Under the pieces are notes generated by a model, which did not search any database, had not been told where the DNA came from, and was given only the letters and a program-made list of their open reading frames with translations. From contig JBLXDJ010000006.1 of assembly GCA_048264105.1 (NCBI GenBank), forward strand, positions 62,001-126,000: a stretch of 64,000 nucleotides of DNA. Direction: 5' to 3'. Position numbers and translations under genes: made by a program. This DNA comes from Oceanospirillum sp048264105. Lineage in GTDB: Bacteria; Pseudomonadota; Gammaproteobacteria; Pseudomonadales; Halomonadaceae. This document shows positions 42,784 through 52,044 of this stretch, in pieces; the stretch's first letter is position 1; each line of letters starts with the position of its first letter.

Positions 42784-45750
42784 ATGCGCACCAGCCCGAT
42801 AGACAACAACCCTGCTTACCCTGCGCTGACCCGGCTGATATTCTTTATCGCCTTTCTGCTGATCAGTCTCTGCTTTTTACCCGATGCCGTTCACGCTAAT
42901 TCCGCTCCCGGCAACCTGACCTCCGGCAACAACAGCCCCTCTAAAAGCCTGACCGTAGGTCTGGTGGCAGATAACGAACCCTATTCCAGTATCGAAGGCA
43001 GGGTCGCCCGGGGCTTTTCTGTCGACCTGCTCAACAAACTCAGCAAAACCCTGGACGTACGGTTTGATTATCGCGTTGGCAGCTGGCCCGATATTTACGC
43101 CGCGTTTCTTCGGGGAGAGCTGGATATTATCGACGGCATCTCATGGCGGGAAGACCGGGCAAAAAAGATCCTCTTTACCAGCCCTTACCACCTGCGAAAG
43201 GCGGTGGTGATGCAAAACAGCGCTCAGCCGCTGCCTCCGGTCAAAACCCTCAACGACCTTAAGCCTTATCGGGTCGGTATCCTGCGGGATGTCTATTACA
43301 GCGATTATCTGGTGGCGCAGGGCATAGAGGTGATCGAGTATGACCTGCTACCCAATCTGGTACAGGCGCTGGCCTTTGGCTGGGTCGATACCATTATCGG
43401 CCCGGAGATCACCCTGAATTACATGGCCCGTCGGGATGGCTTTTTCCAGCTGGAAACCCATGGCCTTGCGCCACTGAATGGCCTTGAGATTGAAGATTTC
43501 CGGCTGGGCACGCTCAAAGACCGGCCGGAACTGTTCCAAAAACTGCAGGCCGGACTGCAGTCTCTGCCCGGTGAATGGTTGCAGGAACTGAATGATCGCT
43601 GGATGCAGAATGAAGGACAGTTCCCGCTGCGACAGGAAAAGCTGAAACTGAGCAGCCAGCAGCGTGATTACCTGAATCGTCTGCCCCCTCTCAGGGTCGG
43701 TCTGATGAGAGACTATGCCCCGTTCAGTTTTTCGGAGAACGGCAAGGTTCAGGGCTTAAGTGTTGATATTCTCTACCGCCTGCATGACCTGACCGGTATC
43801 GAGTTTGTCCCTGTGGTGGATCAGTGGAGCAACCTGTTCCAGCTGTTCAGACAGGGTGATCTGGATATTATCGCCAACATCTCCGATCTGCCGGAACGGC
43901 GCAAATTCACCCGCTTTACCCAGCCCTATCACCGCATCCCCAATGTTGCCTTCACCCGGGATGCTAACTTTCGCCTGAATAAAGCCTCGGATCTTTCCGG
44001 CCTTAGGATCGCAGTCGGTAAGGGTGTCTTCTATGAAGATGCGGTACGCAATCTCTTCCCCAACAGCGTACTGAGCTATACCGAGCAATCGTCCATGTTT
44101 AAGGCTTTGGCAGAAAATCAGGTCGATGTTGTTCTGACCGCACTGCCCAACGGCAACCACTGGGTTCGGGAGCTGGGTATGACCGATACCTGGATCGCCG
44201 GTGAACTCCGGCTGCCCGGTCTTGCGGGAGAGGATCTTCGCCTTGGCATGCAGCCGGAGCTGGAACCCCTGAGAGCGATTCTGGATCAGGCTCTGATCAG
44301 CCTGTCGCACACAGAAAAACGGGCGATCGAAAATCGCTGGCTGGGCGCAAAAGCCACCGCAAGCGGCGAGAGCCGCATCAATCTGAACCAGAAAGAACAG
44401 GAGCTATTAAGCAACTGGGATTACACCCTCACCTACTGCGTACATCCTGATCGCTATCCACTGGAGCAACTCGACTGGGAAAATAACCACGAAGGTATGT
44501 CCGCCAGCCTGCTCACGGTACTGCAGCAAAAACTGGATAATCTTCGCTTTGATCTTTATGCCACCAACAGCTGGCAGGAAACCCTCACTGCACTGGAACA
44601 GGGGCAATGCGATCTGATCCCGATGATCGTTCCCAGCACCCGACTTCAGCAGAATCTGCTGTTCTCCGACAGCTGGTACAACGCATCTAATGTCATTCTC
44701 GGTAATCTGGACAGCCCCTTTATTAACGGTATCAACGAGCTGACAGATAAACCGATTGGCATCAGCCGGGATAACAACCTGAGAGATATCCTGCAGCAGC
44801 GCTATCCGCAGCTGAAGCTCAGACTGGTTGATGACACGCTGGGAGGCATCCAACTGGTCAGACAGAAAAAACTCTACGGTTTTATCGGCGGTCTGGCAGA
44901 GACCAGCCATCTGTTACAACAGGAAAGTCTGGGGGATATACGGGTGTTAGGCCGCCTGCCGGTGGATAGCAACTTTGCCGTGGCGGTTAACCGCCAACTC
45001 CCGCAACTACAGAGCCTGATCAACAAGCTGCTGACCAGTCTGACGCCAAAAGAGCTGGATCAGATTGAGAATGACTGGCTTGCTATTAAGCTGGAACAGA
45101 AAACCGACTACACAACACTCTGGCAACTTGTGGGCGGCTTCAGTTTGCTACTGCTGGCTCTGTTTTTCTGGAACCGCAAGCTGGGTAATCTGAACCATCA
45201 GCTGACACAAGCCAATGAGCAGCTCGCGTACCTGAGTGTCACCGACCAGCTGACCGAGCTGGGTAACCGAAGCTATCTGAACCAGACTTTTAACACCTTC
45301 ATCAGACAGTGCCACAAAGAGGGATTGATCCCGGCCTGCGCCATGATCGATGCCGACCACTTTAAGCGTATAAACGACAATCACGGCCATGATGTCGGAG
45401 ACACCTGCCTGAAGGAGCTGGCCAGCCAGATGCGCCACCACTTCTCAGAACCTCAGGATCATCTGATTCGGTTTGGCGGTGAAGAGTTTATTGTGCTCAC
45501 GTCTGCCCGCACAGCTGAGCATATTGAAGCGCGTCTGGAACAGCTCAGGCAGGGAATAGAAAAACATCCGATTCATAAAGAAGGTCTGTCTCTCAGTTTC
45601 ACCATCAGCATTGGCGCGCTGATTCGCCCGGCGGGAGAGCATGAATCACTGGATCTGTGGCTGAAAGCGGCCGATCACGCACTCTACAAAGCCAAAAACG
45701 GTGGCAGAAACCGTCTGGTTTCTCTGACCGACACCGGCGACCTGCCATGA
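42784..45750 (+). CDS. Diguanylate cyclase with three tandem periplasmic SBP_bac_3 domains
   Basis: A 988-residue membrane sensor. It has a signal segment (about 14-38), three amino-acid-binding-protein-like domains in the periplasm (about 55-285, 300-515 and 535-745: LTVGLVADNEPYSSIEG, LRVGLMRDYAPFSFSENG, LTYCVHPDRYPLEQ), a transmembrane helix (about 782-798), then a cytoplasmic GGDEF domain (about 820-985). The active-site motif is R-F-G-G-E-E-F with GGEEF at 898-902, so it should make c-di-GMP. The I-site RxxD is replaced by EPQD, so product inhibition is probably lost. Triple binding domains suggest sensing of amino acids or similar solutes. It has no adjacent effector gene. Confidence 0.9.
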   Translation: MRTSPIDNNPAYPALTRLIFFIAFLLISLCFLPDAVHANSAPGNLTSGNNSPSKSLTVGLVADNEPYSSIEGRVARGFSVDLLNKLSKTLDVRFDYRVGSWPDIYAAFLRGELDIIDGISWREDRAKKILFTSPYHLRKAVVMQNSAQPLPPVKTLNDLKPYRVGILRDVYYSDYLVAQGIEVIEYDLLPNLVQALAFGWVDTIIGPEITLNYMARRDGFFQLETHGLAPLNGLEIEDFRLGTLKDRPELFQKLQAGLQSLPGEWLQELNDRWMQNEGQFPLRQEKLKLSSQQRDYLNRLPPLRVGLMRDYAPFSFSENGKVQGLSVDILYRLHDLTGIEFVPVVDQWSNLFQLFRQGDLDIIANISDLPERRKFTRFTQPYHRIPNVAFTRDANFRLNKASDLSGLRIAVGKGVFYEDAVRNLFPNSVLSYTEQSSMFKALAENQVDVVLTALPNGNHWVRELGMTDTWIAGELRLPGLAGEDLRLGMQPELEPLRAILDQALISLSHTEKRAIENRWLGAKATASGESRINLNQKEQELLSNWDYTLTYCVHPDRYPLEQLDWENNHEGMSASLLTVLQQKLDNLRFDLYATNSWQETLTALEQGQCDLIPMIVPSTRLQQNLLFSDSWYNASNVILGNLDSPFINGINELTDKPIGISRDNNLRDILQQRYPQLKLRLVDDTLGGIQLVRQKKLYGFIGGLAETSHLLQQESLGDIRVLGRLPVDSNFAVAVNRQLPQLQSLINKLLTSLTPKELDQIENDWLAIKLEQKTDYTTLWQLVGGFSLLLLALFFWNRKLGNLNHQLTQANEQLAYLSVTDQLTELGNRSYLNQTFNTFIRQCHKEGLIPACAMIDADHFKRINDNHGHDVGDTCLKELASQMRHHFSEPQDHLIRFGGEEFIVLTSARTAEHIEARLEQLRQGIEKHPIHKEGLSLSFTISIGALIRPAGEHESLDLWLKAADHALYKAKNGGRNRLVSLTDTGDLP

Positions 45751-45902
45751 TGCTATTGAGTGCCGTGACACCGTGATTTGAAACACCACCGGTCAGCCTG
45801 TTGCGGCAACAGATAAAAACAAACTGATTAAAAAAGAGAGTTTTTTCTGTAGTAGCAACAGGTTAAGCTCTGTTGGTATCAATACAAGGTCAGGGTGACA
45901 CC

Positions 45903-47753
45903 ATGCAAGGCATGCCAGCAATCATTCGTTCTTCTCGCCTGTTCAGAGCCAGCTTACTGCTCCCTCTGTTCTGGCTATCCGGCTGCCAACAGCAGGCTAC
46001 TCAGCCCGAGGAACCCGCTTTTTCTGCTGATTATCAGCGCCCTGAAATGCAGAGCAATCTGACTCAGTACCCACAGCCGGTTAACGGTCTGGATGGCGAA
46101 GCGGTTCGCGAGCTTCTGGCGGCCGAAATTGCCGGTCAGCGTAATCAGGTCGGCTTTGCCCTGCAGCTTTATATGGATCAGGCTTCACGACTGCAAAGCC
46201 CTGAGCTGGCACGCCGGGCGACCTATATCGCTCAGTATGCCGGTGACAATCAAACCACACTGGATGCCGCCGCTATCTGGAGTGAAACCGACCCGGACAA
46301 TGTTGAATCCCGCCGAATCAGCAGCACCTTGCTGATTCAGCAGGGCAGTTATCTTGAGGCGTTCGATTTTCAGAGTGACCTGCTGGCCATGGGCGAAGAA
46401 ACCCATTTCAGCTACCTTGCTGCGCAAAGCGCCGAGGCCGACAACTACACCCGAAACGAACTCCTGATCGCGCTGAACAGTCTGCGCAGCAGTCACCCCA
46501 ACAATCCCGACCTGTTAACAGCCACGGCTCAGCTTCTGTATTTCAGTGGTCTGCATCAGGAAGCCAGCGAAGCGATTGAGGCTTCGCTAAGTATCGCCCC
46601 CCTTAATGTGCGCAGCATTCTGTTAAAGACCGACCTGGCCATTACTCAGGATGGTCCTCAGCAGGGCATCGTTATTCTGAAAAAAGCGATTCGCAAGCAA
46701 CCCGACAACCTTCGTCTTCAACTGGCGCTGGCCCGCACACTGGTGAAAGATGGCGATATCGATCAGGCGCAGAAAGTATTCGCTCAGATGGCGGACAACC
46801 ACCCTGAGAACAGTCAGCTGACCCTCTCTCTTGCTCTGATTCTGATGGAGAATGGTTTGCCGGAACAGGCACGTCAGGAGCTGAACAAGCTGCTGGAACA
46901 GGGCTTTGAGCTGGATTCGGCACATTATTATCTGGGTCGACTGGAAGAACAGGAAGGCAATATCGAACCGGCCATCGACCACTATCGCATGGTAAAAGGC
47001 GGCAAGGATTTTCTGCAGGCTCAGGCCCGAGCCGCCCGTCTGCTGATCGCCAATGGCGATATCGAAGAAGCCCGCGCTCATCTGGCAACCCTGCGCCTGA
47101 CCCTGCCAGAGCATCGTGTCCGCCTTTATCTGCTGGAAAGCGAACTGCTGCAGTCGCTGAATAAAACCGAAACAGCACACCAACTTCTGACCGAAGCGAT
47201 CAACGCTGAAGGCGCTGATTATGAGCTGCTGTACAGTCGCGCCATGCTGTCACTGCAGCTGCGTGATATTGACGCAATGGAGCAGGATCTGAGGGATATT
47301 CTGGACAACGAACCCAACAACGCCATGGTGCTTAATACGCTGGGTTACACCCTGACGGAATACACCGAGCGTTACTCAGAAGCCCTGTTACTGATCAGAA
47401 AAGCCGCCGCCCTGAAACCCGGTGATCCGGCCATTACCGACAGTCTTGGCTGGGTATATTACAAACTGGGTCAGGTGAATGAGTCCATTCTGTTTCTGCA
47501 GCAAGCCTATGACAAACTGCAGGACCCTGAGGTGGCAACCCACCTGATCGAAGTTTACTGGATCTCTAAGCACCCTGAAGAGGCGATAGCGCTGCTGCTT
47601 GAAGCCCGCCAGCTCTTTCAGGACAACGCCTTGGTAGACACGTTGGAAGAACGCTTCCCGGAACTTAGCCGTCAGGCTGACCTCCAAGGTCAGCAGGAGC
47701 TCCGGGAACAGGATCACTCAGAGACCACCGAAAGCGAAAGGGTTTCAGAATAA
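45903..47753 (+). CDS. TPR-repeat outer-membrane lipoprotein
   Basis: A 616-residue protein with a lipoprotein signal (lipobox LSGC, cysteine about residue 28) and many tetratricopeptide repeats through about residues 75-580, with patterns such as ALQLYMDQASRLQSPELARRA and LGWVYYKLGQVNESILFL. In pseudomonads and relatives a TPR protein of this kind lies between hemA and lolB. The function is unknown; it is probably a periplasmic scaffold. I chose ATG 45903 with AGGGTG upstream. lolB follows after 68 bases. Confidence 0.88.
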   Translation: MQGMPAIIRSSRLFRASLLLPLFWLSGCQQQATQPEEPAFSADYQRPEMQSNLTQYPQPVNGLDGEAVRELLAAEIAGQRNQVGFALQLYMDQASRLQSPELARRATYIAQYAGDNQTTLDAAAIWSETDPDNVESRRISSTLLIQQGSYLEAFDFQSDLLAMGEETHFSYLAAQSAEADNYTRNELLIALNSLRSSHPNNPDLLTATAQLLYFSGLHQEASEAIEASLSIAPLNVRSILLKTDLAITQDGPQQGIVILKKAIRKQPDNLRLQLALARTLVKDGDIDQAQKVFAQMADNHPENSQLTLSLALILMENGLPEQARQELNKLLEQGFELDSAHYYLGRLEEQEGNIEPAIDHYRMVKGGKDFLQAQARAARLLIANGDIEEARAHLATLRLTLPEHRVRLYLLESELLQSLNKTETAHQLLTEAINAEGADYELLYSRAMLSLQLRDIDAMEQDLRDILDNEPNNAMVLNTLGYTLTEYTERYSEALLLIRKAAALKPGDPAITDSLGWVYYKLGQVNESILFLQQAYDKLQDPEVATHLIEVYWISKHPEEAIALLLEARQLFQDNALVDTLEERFPELSRQADLQGQQELREQDHSETTESERVSE

Positions 47754-47821
47754 CGTCGGCCACCGGTCAAACCGGGATTAAGCTATCGGCCCTTCCACTG
47801 ATCAGGATTGAAAAAGCTACT

Positions 47822-48526
47822 ATGTTTCGTTTATTTAAAAGCTTCACTTTAAGCGGTCACCCGGCAGGGACTGCTCACCGCAAGAACCGTCGCTTTAACC
47901 TTCCGGCCGTTACCGCTCTTATTCTGGCTCTGGTCATCAGTGGCTGTACCACCACGGAATCCCTTCAGCAGGCTTCATCACCCTACATGGATAAGCACAA
48001 ACGCAGCCTGTCGCAACTGACCCACTGGCAGATCGCCGGAAAAATTCGCCTTAAAACGGCAGACAGCTCTGACAGCGCTAATATTCAATGGCTTCAGTCC
48101 GGCGACAGCTACAGCCTGACGTTGAGCGGCCCTTTTGGCCAGACCGGCGCTTTGCTGGAAGGCACGCCATACGAGGTCGTTTTGACCATCCCGGATGAAG
48201 GGCGCTTTGCTGACCGAACCCCCGAAAGTCTGCTGTACAATCATTTTGGCTGGGATCTGCCTCTGAGCAGCCTTTTCTATTGGGTGCGCACACTACCGGC
48301 TCCCGGCTCAGACTATCTTTCTGAGCTGAACACCGCCCAACAGGTCGCCCGCCTGCAACAGGATGGCTGGGATATCCGTTATGATCGCTACCAGGCGGTC
48401 GTATCAGGTGCAGATCATCAAACCGAGCTACCCGGCCGCATGAAAATCGCCAAAGGGAAACTCGAACTGACCTTTATTATCAATCAATGGCAACTGCCAC
48501 CTCATCAGCTGTCACTTTTAAAGTAG
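47822..48526 (+). CDS. lolB: Outer-membrane lipoprotein receptor LolB
   Basis: A 234-residue lipoprotein that accepts lipoproteins from LolA and inserts them in the outer membrane. The first ~40 residues are long and basic before the lipobox SGC (cysteine about residue 41), which is unusual but common in oceanospirilla. The mature part has the LolB pattern THWQIAGKIRLKTAD and SGPFGQTGALLEG, with the protruding hydrophobic loop region. It stands just before ispE, the conserved order. Confidence 0.92.
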   Translation: MFRLFKSFTLSGHPAGTAHRKNRRFNLPAVTALILALVISGCTTTESLQQASSPYMDKHKRSLSQLTHWQIAGKIRLKTADSSDSANIQWLQSGDSYSLTLSGPFGQTGALLEGTPYEVVLTIPDEGRFADRTPESLLYNHFGWDLPLSSLFYWVRTLPAPGSDYLSELNTAQQVARLQQDGWDIRYDRYQAVVSGADHQTELPGRMKIAKGKLELTFIINQWQLPPHQLSLLK

Positions 48527-48631
48527 CCATTGCCCGGCAGGCCTTATCGGCCAAAAGCCACCCTGCTTTCCGGCGGATTATTCCGATATAATCCGCCTCC
48601 CTATTTATTCAAGTTCCCGGTTATCCCGACA

Positions 48632-49495
48632 ATGCTGACACTACCTGCTCCCGCCAAACTTAATTTAATGCTGCATATTGTGGGTCGACGCGAAGATGGC
48701 TATCACCTGCTGCAGACTCAGTTTCAGTTTCTCGACTTTTGCGATCAGCTCTCCTTTGAAGTGCAGGAGTCGTGCTCGGAACATCCCAATCTGACATTAA
48801 GCCCTCAGATTCCCGGAGTTGCGCCAGAAGACAATCTGATTATTAAAGCCGCTCGTCGCCTGATCGCCTTTTGCCGCGACAAGGGCATCAGCAACCCCCT
48901 GCCTGATGTATCAATACAGCTGGATAAAAAGATTCCCATGGGCGGTGGTCTGGGTGGCGGCAGCTCCGATGCCGCCACAGCCCTTCTGGGGCTGAATCAG
49001 CTTTGGCAGCTGGGCTGCACACTGGATGAGTTAGCGGAGATTGGCCTGACACTGGGCGCGGACGTTCCTGTCTTTGTCCGTGGTTTTGCCGCATGGGCCG
49101 AGGGTGTCGGTGAAAAGCTGACCCCGATCCAGCCTAAAGAGCAGTGTTTTGTCGTCATTTGCCCGGATTGTCATATCTCAACTCAGGAAATTTTTTGCCA
49201 TCCTGAATTGACAAGAGATACCGAAATCATGACAATTACGCGCGCACTTGATCAGGGCGGTCATAACGACTGCGAACCGATTGCCAAAGCAGCTTATAAA
49301 GAGGTTGCAGAGGCGCTCGATTGGCTTAGTCAGCATGGCAAATCACAGATGACCGGAACCGGTGCCTGTATTTTTGCAGGTTTTGACGACCAAGAATCAG
49401 CCGAGGCTGTTTTAAAGACGTTACCGGGACACTGGCAGGGTTTTATAGCCTGGGGACGAAACCGTTCGCCATTGCATGAAATTCTGGCAATCTGA
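48632..49495 (+). CDS. ispE: 4-diphosphocytidyl-2-C-methyl-D-erythritol kinase
   Basis: A 287-residue GHMP kinase of the MEP isoprenoid pathway. It starts MLTLPAPAKLNLMLHIVGRR, the ATP loop is PMGGGLGGGSSDAATAL, and the C-terminal GHMP motif is MTGTGACIFAGF. I chose ATG 48632, which gives the family N-terminus; the upstream reading from 48530 adds 34 unrelated residues. The Shine-Dalgarno is weak. A tRNA-Gln gene begins 13 bases after the stop. Confidence 0.95.
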   Translation: MLTLPAPAKLNLMLHIVGRREDGYHLLQTQFQFLDFCDQLSFEVQESCSEHPNLTLSPQIPGVAPEDNLIIKAARRLIAFCRDKGISNPLPDVSIQLDKKIPMGGGLGGGSSDAATALLGLNQLWQLGCTLDELAEIGLTLGADVPVFVRGFAAWAEGVGEKLTPIQPKEQCFVVICPDCHISTQEIFCHPELTRDTEIMTITRALDQGGHNDCEPIAKAAYKEVAEALDWLSQHGKSQMTGTGACIFAGFDDQESAEAVLKTLPGHWQGFIAWGRNRSPLHEILAI

Positions 49496-49508
49496 GCTGG
49501 TATATAGT

Positions 49509-49583
49509 TGGGGTATCGCCAAGCGGTAAGGCACTGGATTCTGATTCCAGCATCCCCAGGTTCGAATCCTGGTACCCCAGCCA
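49509..49583 (+). tRNA. tRNA-Gln (CTG anticodon)
   Basis: A 75-base cloverleaf: acceptor TGGGGTA/TACCCCA, D arm GCC/GGC, anticodon stem CTGGA/TCCAG with loop TTCTGAT (anticodon CTG, reading CAG), T arm CCAGG/CCTGG with TTCGAAT, and an encoded GCCA end. It lies between ispE and prs, probably in the ispE transcript. Confidence 0.97.
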
Positions 49584-49664
49584 CTTCTGTTTTCTGTAGA
49601 TGCAATGAACTGCACTTCAGGCCCGCACTTACTCCCGTCAGACTGAATCCAAAGGTAGTTACAC

Positions 49665-50609
49665 GTGTCAAAATTAATGGTGTTCACGGGGAATGCAAAC
49701 CCCCAGTTAGCCAGCAAAGTTGTTGATTGTTTAGACATCCGTCTGGGCGATGCCACGGTTGGTCAATTCAGTGACGGCGAAATGGCTGTTGAGATCAACG
49801 AAAACGTTCGTGGTAAAGACGTTTTTGTTATCCAGTCCACCTGCGTACCTACCAACGATAACCTGATGGAACTGATCCTGATGGTTGATGCACTGCGTCG
49901 TGCATCTGCACAGCGTATTACCGCTGTAATTCCTTACTACGGCTATGCCCGTCAGGACCGCCGCGTTCGCTCAGCTCGTGTACCTATCAGCGCTAAAGTA
50001 GTTGCTGACATGATCGTAGCTGTTGGTGTTGACCGCGTTCTGACTGTTGACCTGCACGCTGACCAGATTCAGGGCTTCTTTGATGTTCCTGTTGATAACG
50101 TGTACGGTTCCCCGATTCTGCTGGATGATATCGAGCGCCAGAACTACGAAGATCTGGTTGTGGTATCTCCTGATGTTGGTGGCGTTGTTCGTGCCCGTGC
50201 AATTGCGAAGCAACTGAACGATGCCGACCTTGCGATCATCGACAAACGTCGCCCGCAGGCTAACGAAGCTCAGGTAATGCACATCATCGGTGACGTTCAG
50301 GATCGTACCTGCGTTCTGGTTGATGACATGGTGGATACCGCAGGTACCCTGTGTAAAGCCGCTGAAGCTCTGAAGGCTCATGGCGCTAAGCGCGTTGTAG
50401 CTTATGCGACGCACCCGGTTCTGTCCGGTCCTGCGATCGACAACATTCGTAATTCTGTTCTGGATGAGCTGATCATCACAGACACCATTCCTCTGACTGA
50501 TGCAGCTAAGAAGTGTGGCAAAATCCGCCAGCTTACGCTTTCCGGTCTGTTGGCTGAAGCGGTTCGCCGTGTCAGCAACGAGGAATCCATCAGCGCGATG
50601 TTTCGCTAA
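49665..50609 (+). CDS. prs: Ribose-phosphate pyrophosphokinase
   Basis: A 314-residue enzyme that makes PRPP from ribose 5-phosphate and ATP. The start is GTG at 49665 with AAAGGTAG upstream, giving the family N-terminus MSKLMVFTGNANPQLA. The PRPP loop is VDDMVDTAGTL, the flexible loop YYGYARQDRR is intact, and the metal/ribose region is DLHADQIQGFF. It is preceded by tRNA-Gln and followed by rplY, as in pseudomonads. Confidence 0.97.
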   Translation: MSKLMVFTGNANPQLASKVVDCLDIRLGDATVGQFSDGEMAVEINENVRGKDVFVIQSTCVPTNDNLMELILMVDALRRASAQRITAVIPYYGYARQDRRVRSARVPISAKVVADMIVAVGVDRVLTVDLHADQIQGFFDVPVDNVYGSPILLDDIERQNYEDLVVVSPDVGGVVRARAIAKQLNDADLAIIDKRRPQANEAQVMHIIGDVQDRTCVLVDDMVDTAGTLCKAAEALKAHGAKRVVAYATHPVLSGPAIDNIRNSVLDELIITDTIPLTDAAKKCGKIRQLTLSGLLAEAVRRVSNEESISAMFR

Positions 50610-50645
50610 TTAAAGCGCCACATCTCAAAACCGATTTTTAACTGG

Positions 50646-50675
50646 GTACAGGCTTCTGGTCGCGGAAGCCTGTAC
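50646..50675 (+). promoter_or_regulatory. Hairpin in the rplY leader
   Basis: A perfect 11-bp stem (GTACAGGCTTC and GAAGCCTGTAC) with an 8-base loop, between prs and rplY. It is followed by TGTCTTTATG, a poor T-run. It may be an attenuator for rplY or a partial terminator after prs. Confidence 0.6.
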
Positions 50676-50704
50676 TGTCTTTATGTAAACCTGAGGAAAT
50701 AATC

Positions 50705-51328
50705 ATGTCTGATTACACGCTGAACGCTGTAGTACGCAGCGACAAGGGGAAAGGTGCGAGCCGCCGCCTGCGTCGTCTGGAAAAAGGTACTCCAGGTATT
50801 GTATACGGTCTGGGCAAAGAGCCAGTATCCATCTCTATCGAGATGCGTGAGCTGTTCAAGAAACTGGAAAATGAAGGTTTCTACACTCACACTCTGACTC
50901 TGAACATTGAAGGTGCTGACAACGAGCAGGTGATCCTGAAAGATCTGCAACGTCACCCATTCAAAGAAGTGATCATGCACGCTGACTTCCAGCGCGTAAG
51001 CGATGACTGCAAAATCACCATTCTGGTTCCTATCCACTTCCTGAACGAAGACACCTGTAAAGGCGTTAAGGTTCAGGGTGGCAAGATTCAGCACCAGAAA
51101 ACTGAAGTAGAAGTTCGTGCACTGCCTAGCCAGCTGCCAACTCATATCGATGTTGATATGACTAACGTAGAGAAAGGCCAGTCAATCCACCTTTCTGACC
51201 TGGCTCTGCCAGCAGGTGCAGAAATCGTTGAACTGACTAAAGGCGCAGATCACGATTCTTCAGTAGTTTCTGTTGCAGCTCCTAAAGGCGCAGCAGCTGA
51301 CGATGAAGAGGAAGCTGGCGAGGAGTAA
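50705..51328 (+). CDS. rplY: 50S ribosomal protein L25, long (Ctc) form
   Basis: A 207-residue L25 with the 5S rRNA-binding N domain (about 1-95: GASRRLRRLEKGTPGIVYG) and the C-terminal TL5/Ctc beta domain (about 100-190). It ends in an acidic tail (DDEEEAGEE). The long form is normal in pseudomonads and oceanospirilla; E. coli has only the first domain. Codon use is highly biased, as expected. AGGAAATAATC precedes the ATG. Confidence 0.96.
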   Translation: MSDYTLNAVVRSDKGKGASRRLRRLEKGTPGIVYGLGKEPVSISIEMRELFKKLENEGFYTHTLTLNIEGADNEQVILKDLQRHPFKEVIMHADFQRVSDDCKITILVPIHFLNEDTCKGVKVQGGKIQHQKTEVEVRALPSQLPTHIDVDMTNVEKGQSIHLSDLALPAGAEIVELTKGADHDSSVVSVAAPKGAAADDEEEAGEE

Positions 51329-51357
51329 TCCTAGCCGGTTTTAAACGAGGTTCTGGT

Positions 51358-51948
51358 ATGAGTGAAGGTATAAAGCTGATCGTTGGCCTGGGTAACCCCG
51401 GAGCTGAGTATGAGCAAACCCGTCACAATGCCGGAGCCTGGTTTGTCGAGGCGCTGGCCAAACACTGCGGTGTTAGCCTGCGTCCCGAAAAGAAGTACCA
51501 CGGGCTCTATGCCAAGGCCCACTTTGAAGGTCAGGACCTTCATCTGTTGATTCCTACCACTTTTATGAACCGTAGCGGACAATCCACGATTGCTGTTGCC
51601 GGTTTTTTCAAGATCCCCCCTGCGTCTATTCTGGTTGCACACGATGAGCTGGACATACCTCCGGGTACAGCGCGCTTTAAACAGGGCGGAGGTCACGGCG
51701 GCCACAACGGTCTGCGGGATATCATCAGCAAACTTGGTAATGAAAAAGGTTTCAACCGTTTACGGCTTGGAATCGGCCATCCGGGCAGTAGCGATAAGGT
51801 TACCGGATATGTGCTGGGTCGGGCACCTAAGTCAGAGCAACAGGCTCTGAATGACTGTATCGATGAAGCCATAAGAGCCCTCCCCGATGCAGTTGCAGGC
51901 CAATGGCCCGCTGCTATGAACCGCCTGCACAGCTTTAAATCCGCCTGA
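51358..51948 (+). CDS. pth: Peptidyl-tRNA hydrolase
   Basis: A 196-residue enzyme that frees tRNA from dropped peptidyl-tRNA. The start has IVGLGNPGAEYEQTRHNAG with the catalytic H23, then TFMNRSGQS and the conserved GGHGGHNGLRD. It follows rplY by 29 bases and is followed by ychF, as in many gammaproteobacteria. Confidence 0.97.
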   Translation: MSEGIKLIVGLGNPGAEYEQTRHNAGAWFVEALAKHCGVSLRPEKKYHGLYAKAHFEGQDLHLLIPTTFMNRSGQSTIAVAGFFKIPPASILVAHDELDIPPGTARFKQGGGHGGHNGLRDIISKLGNEKGFNRLRLGIGHPGSSDKVTGYVLGRAPKSEQQALNDCIDEAIRALPDAVAGQWPAAMNRLHSFKSA

Positions 51949-52044
51949 TCTCTTCTCCCCCACCGGTAATATTGTCTGCCGGTATCTGCCAGCATACCTG
52001 TTGGTATATGCGCCGGTTCATCCACGCACATCAGGATCATCATC

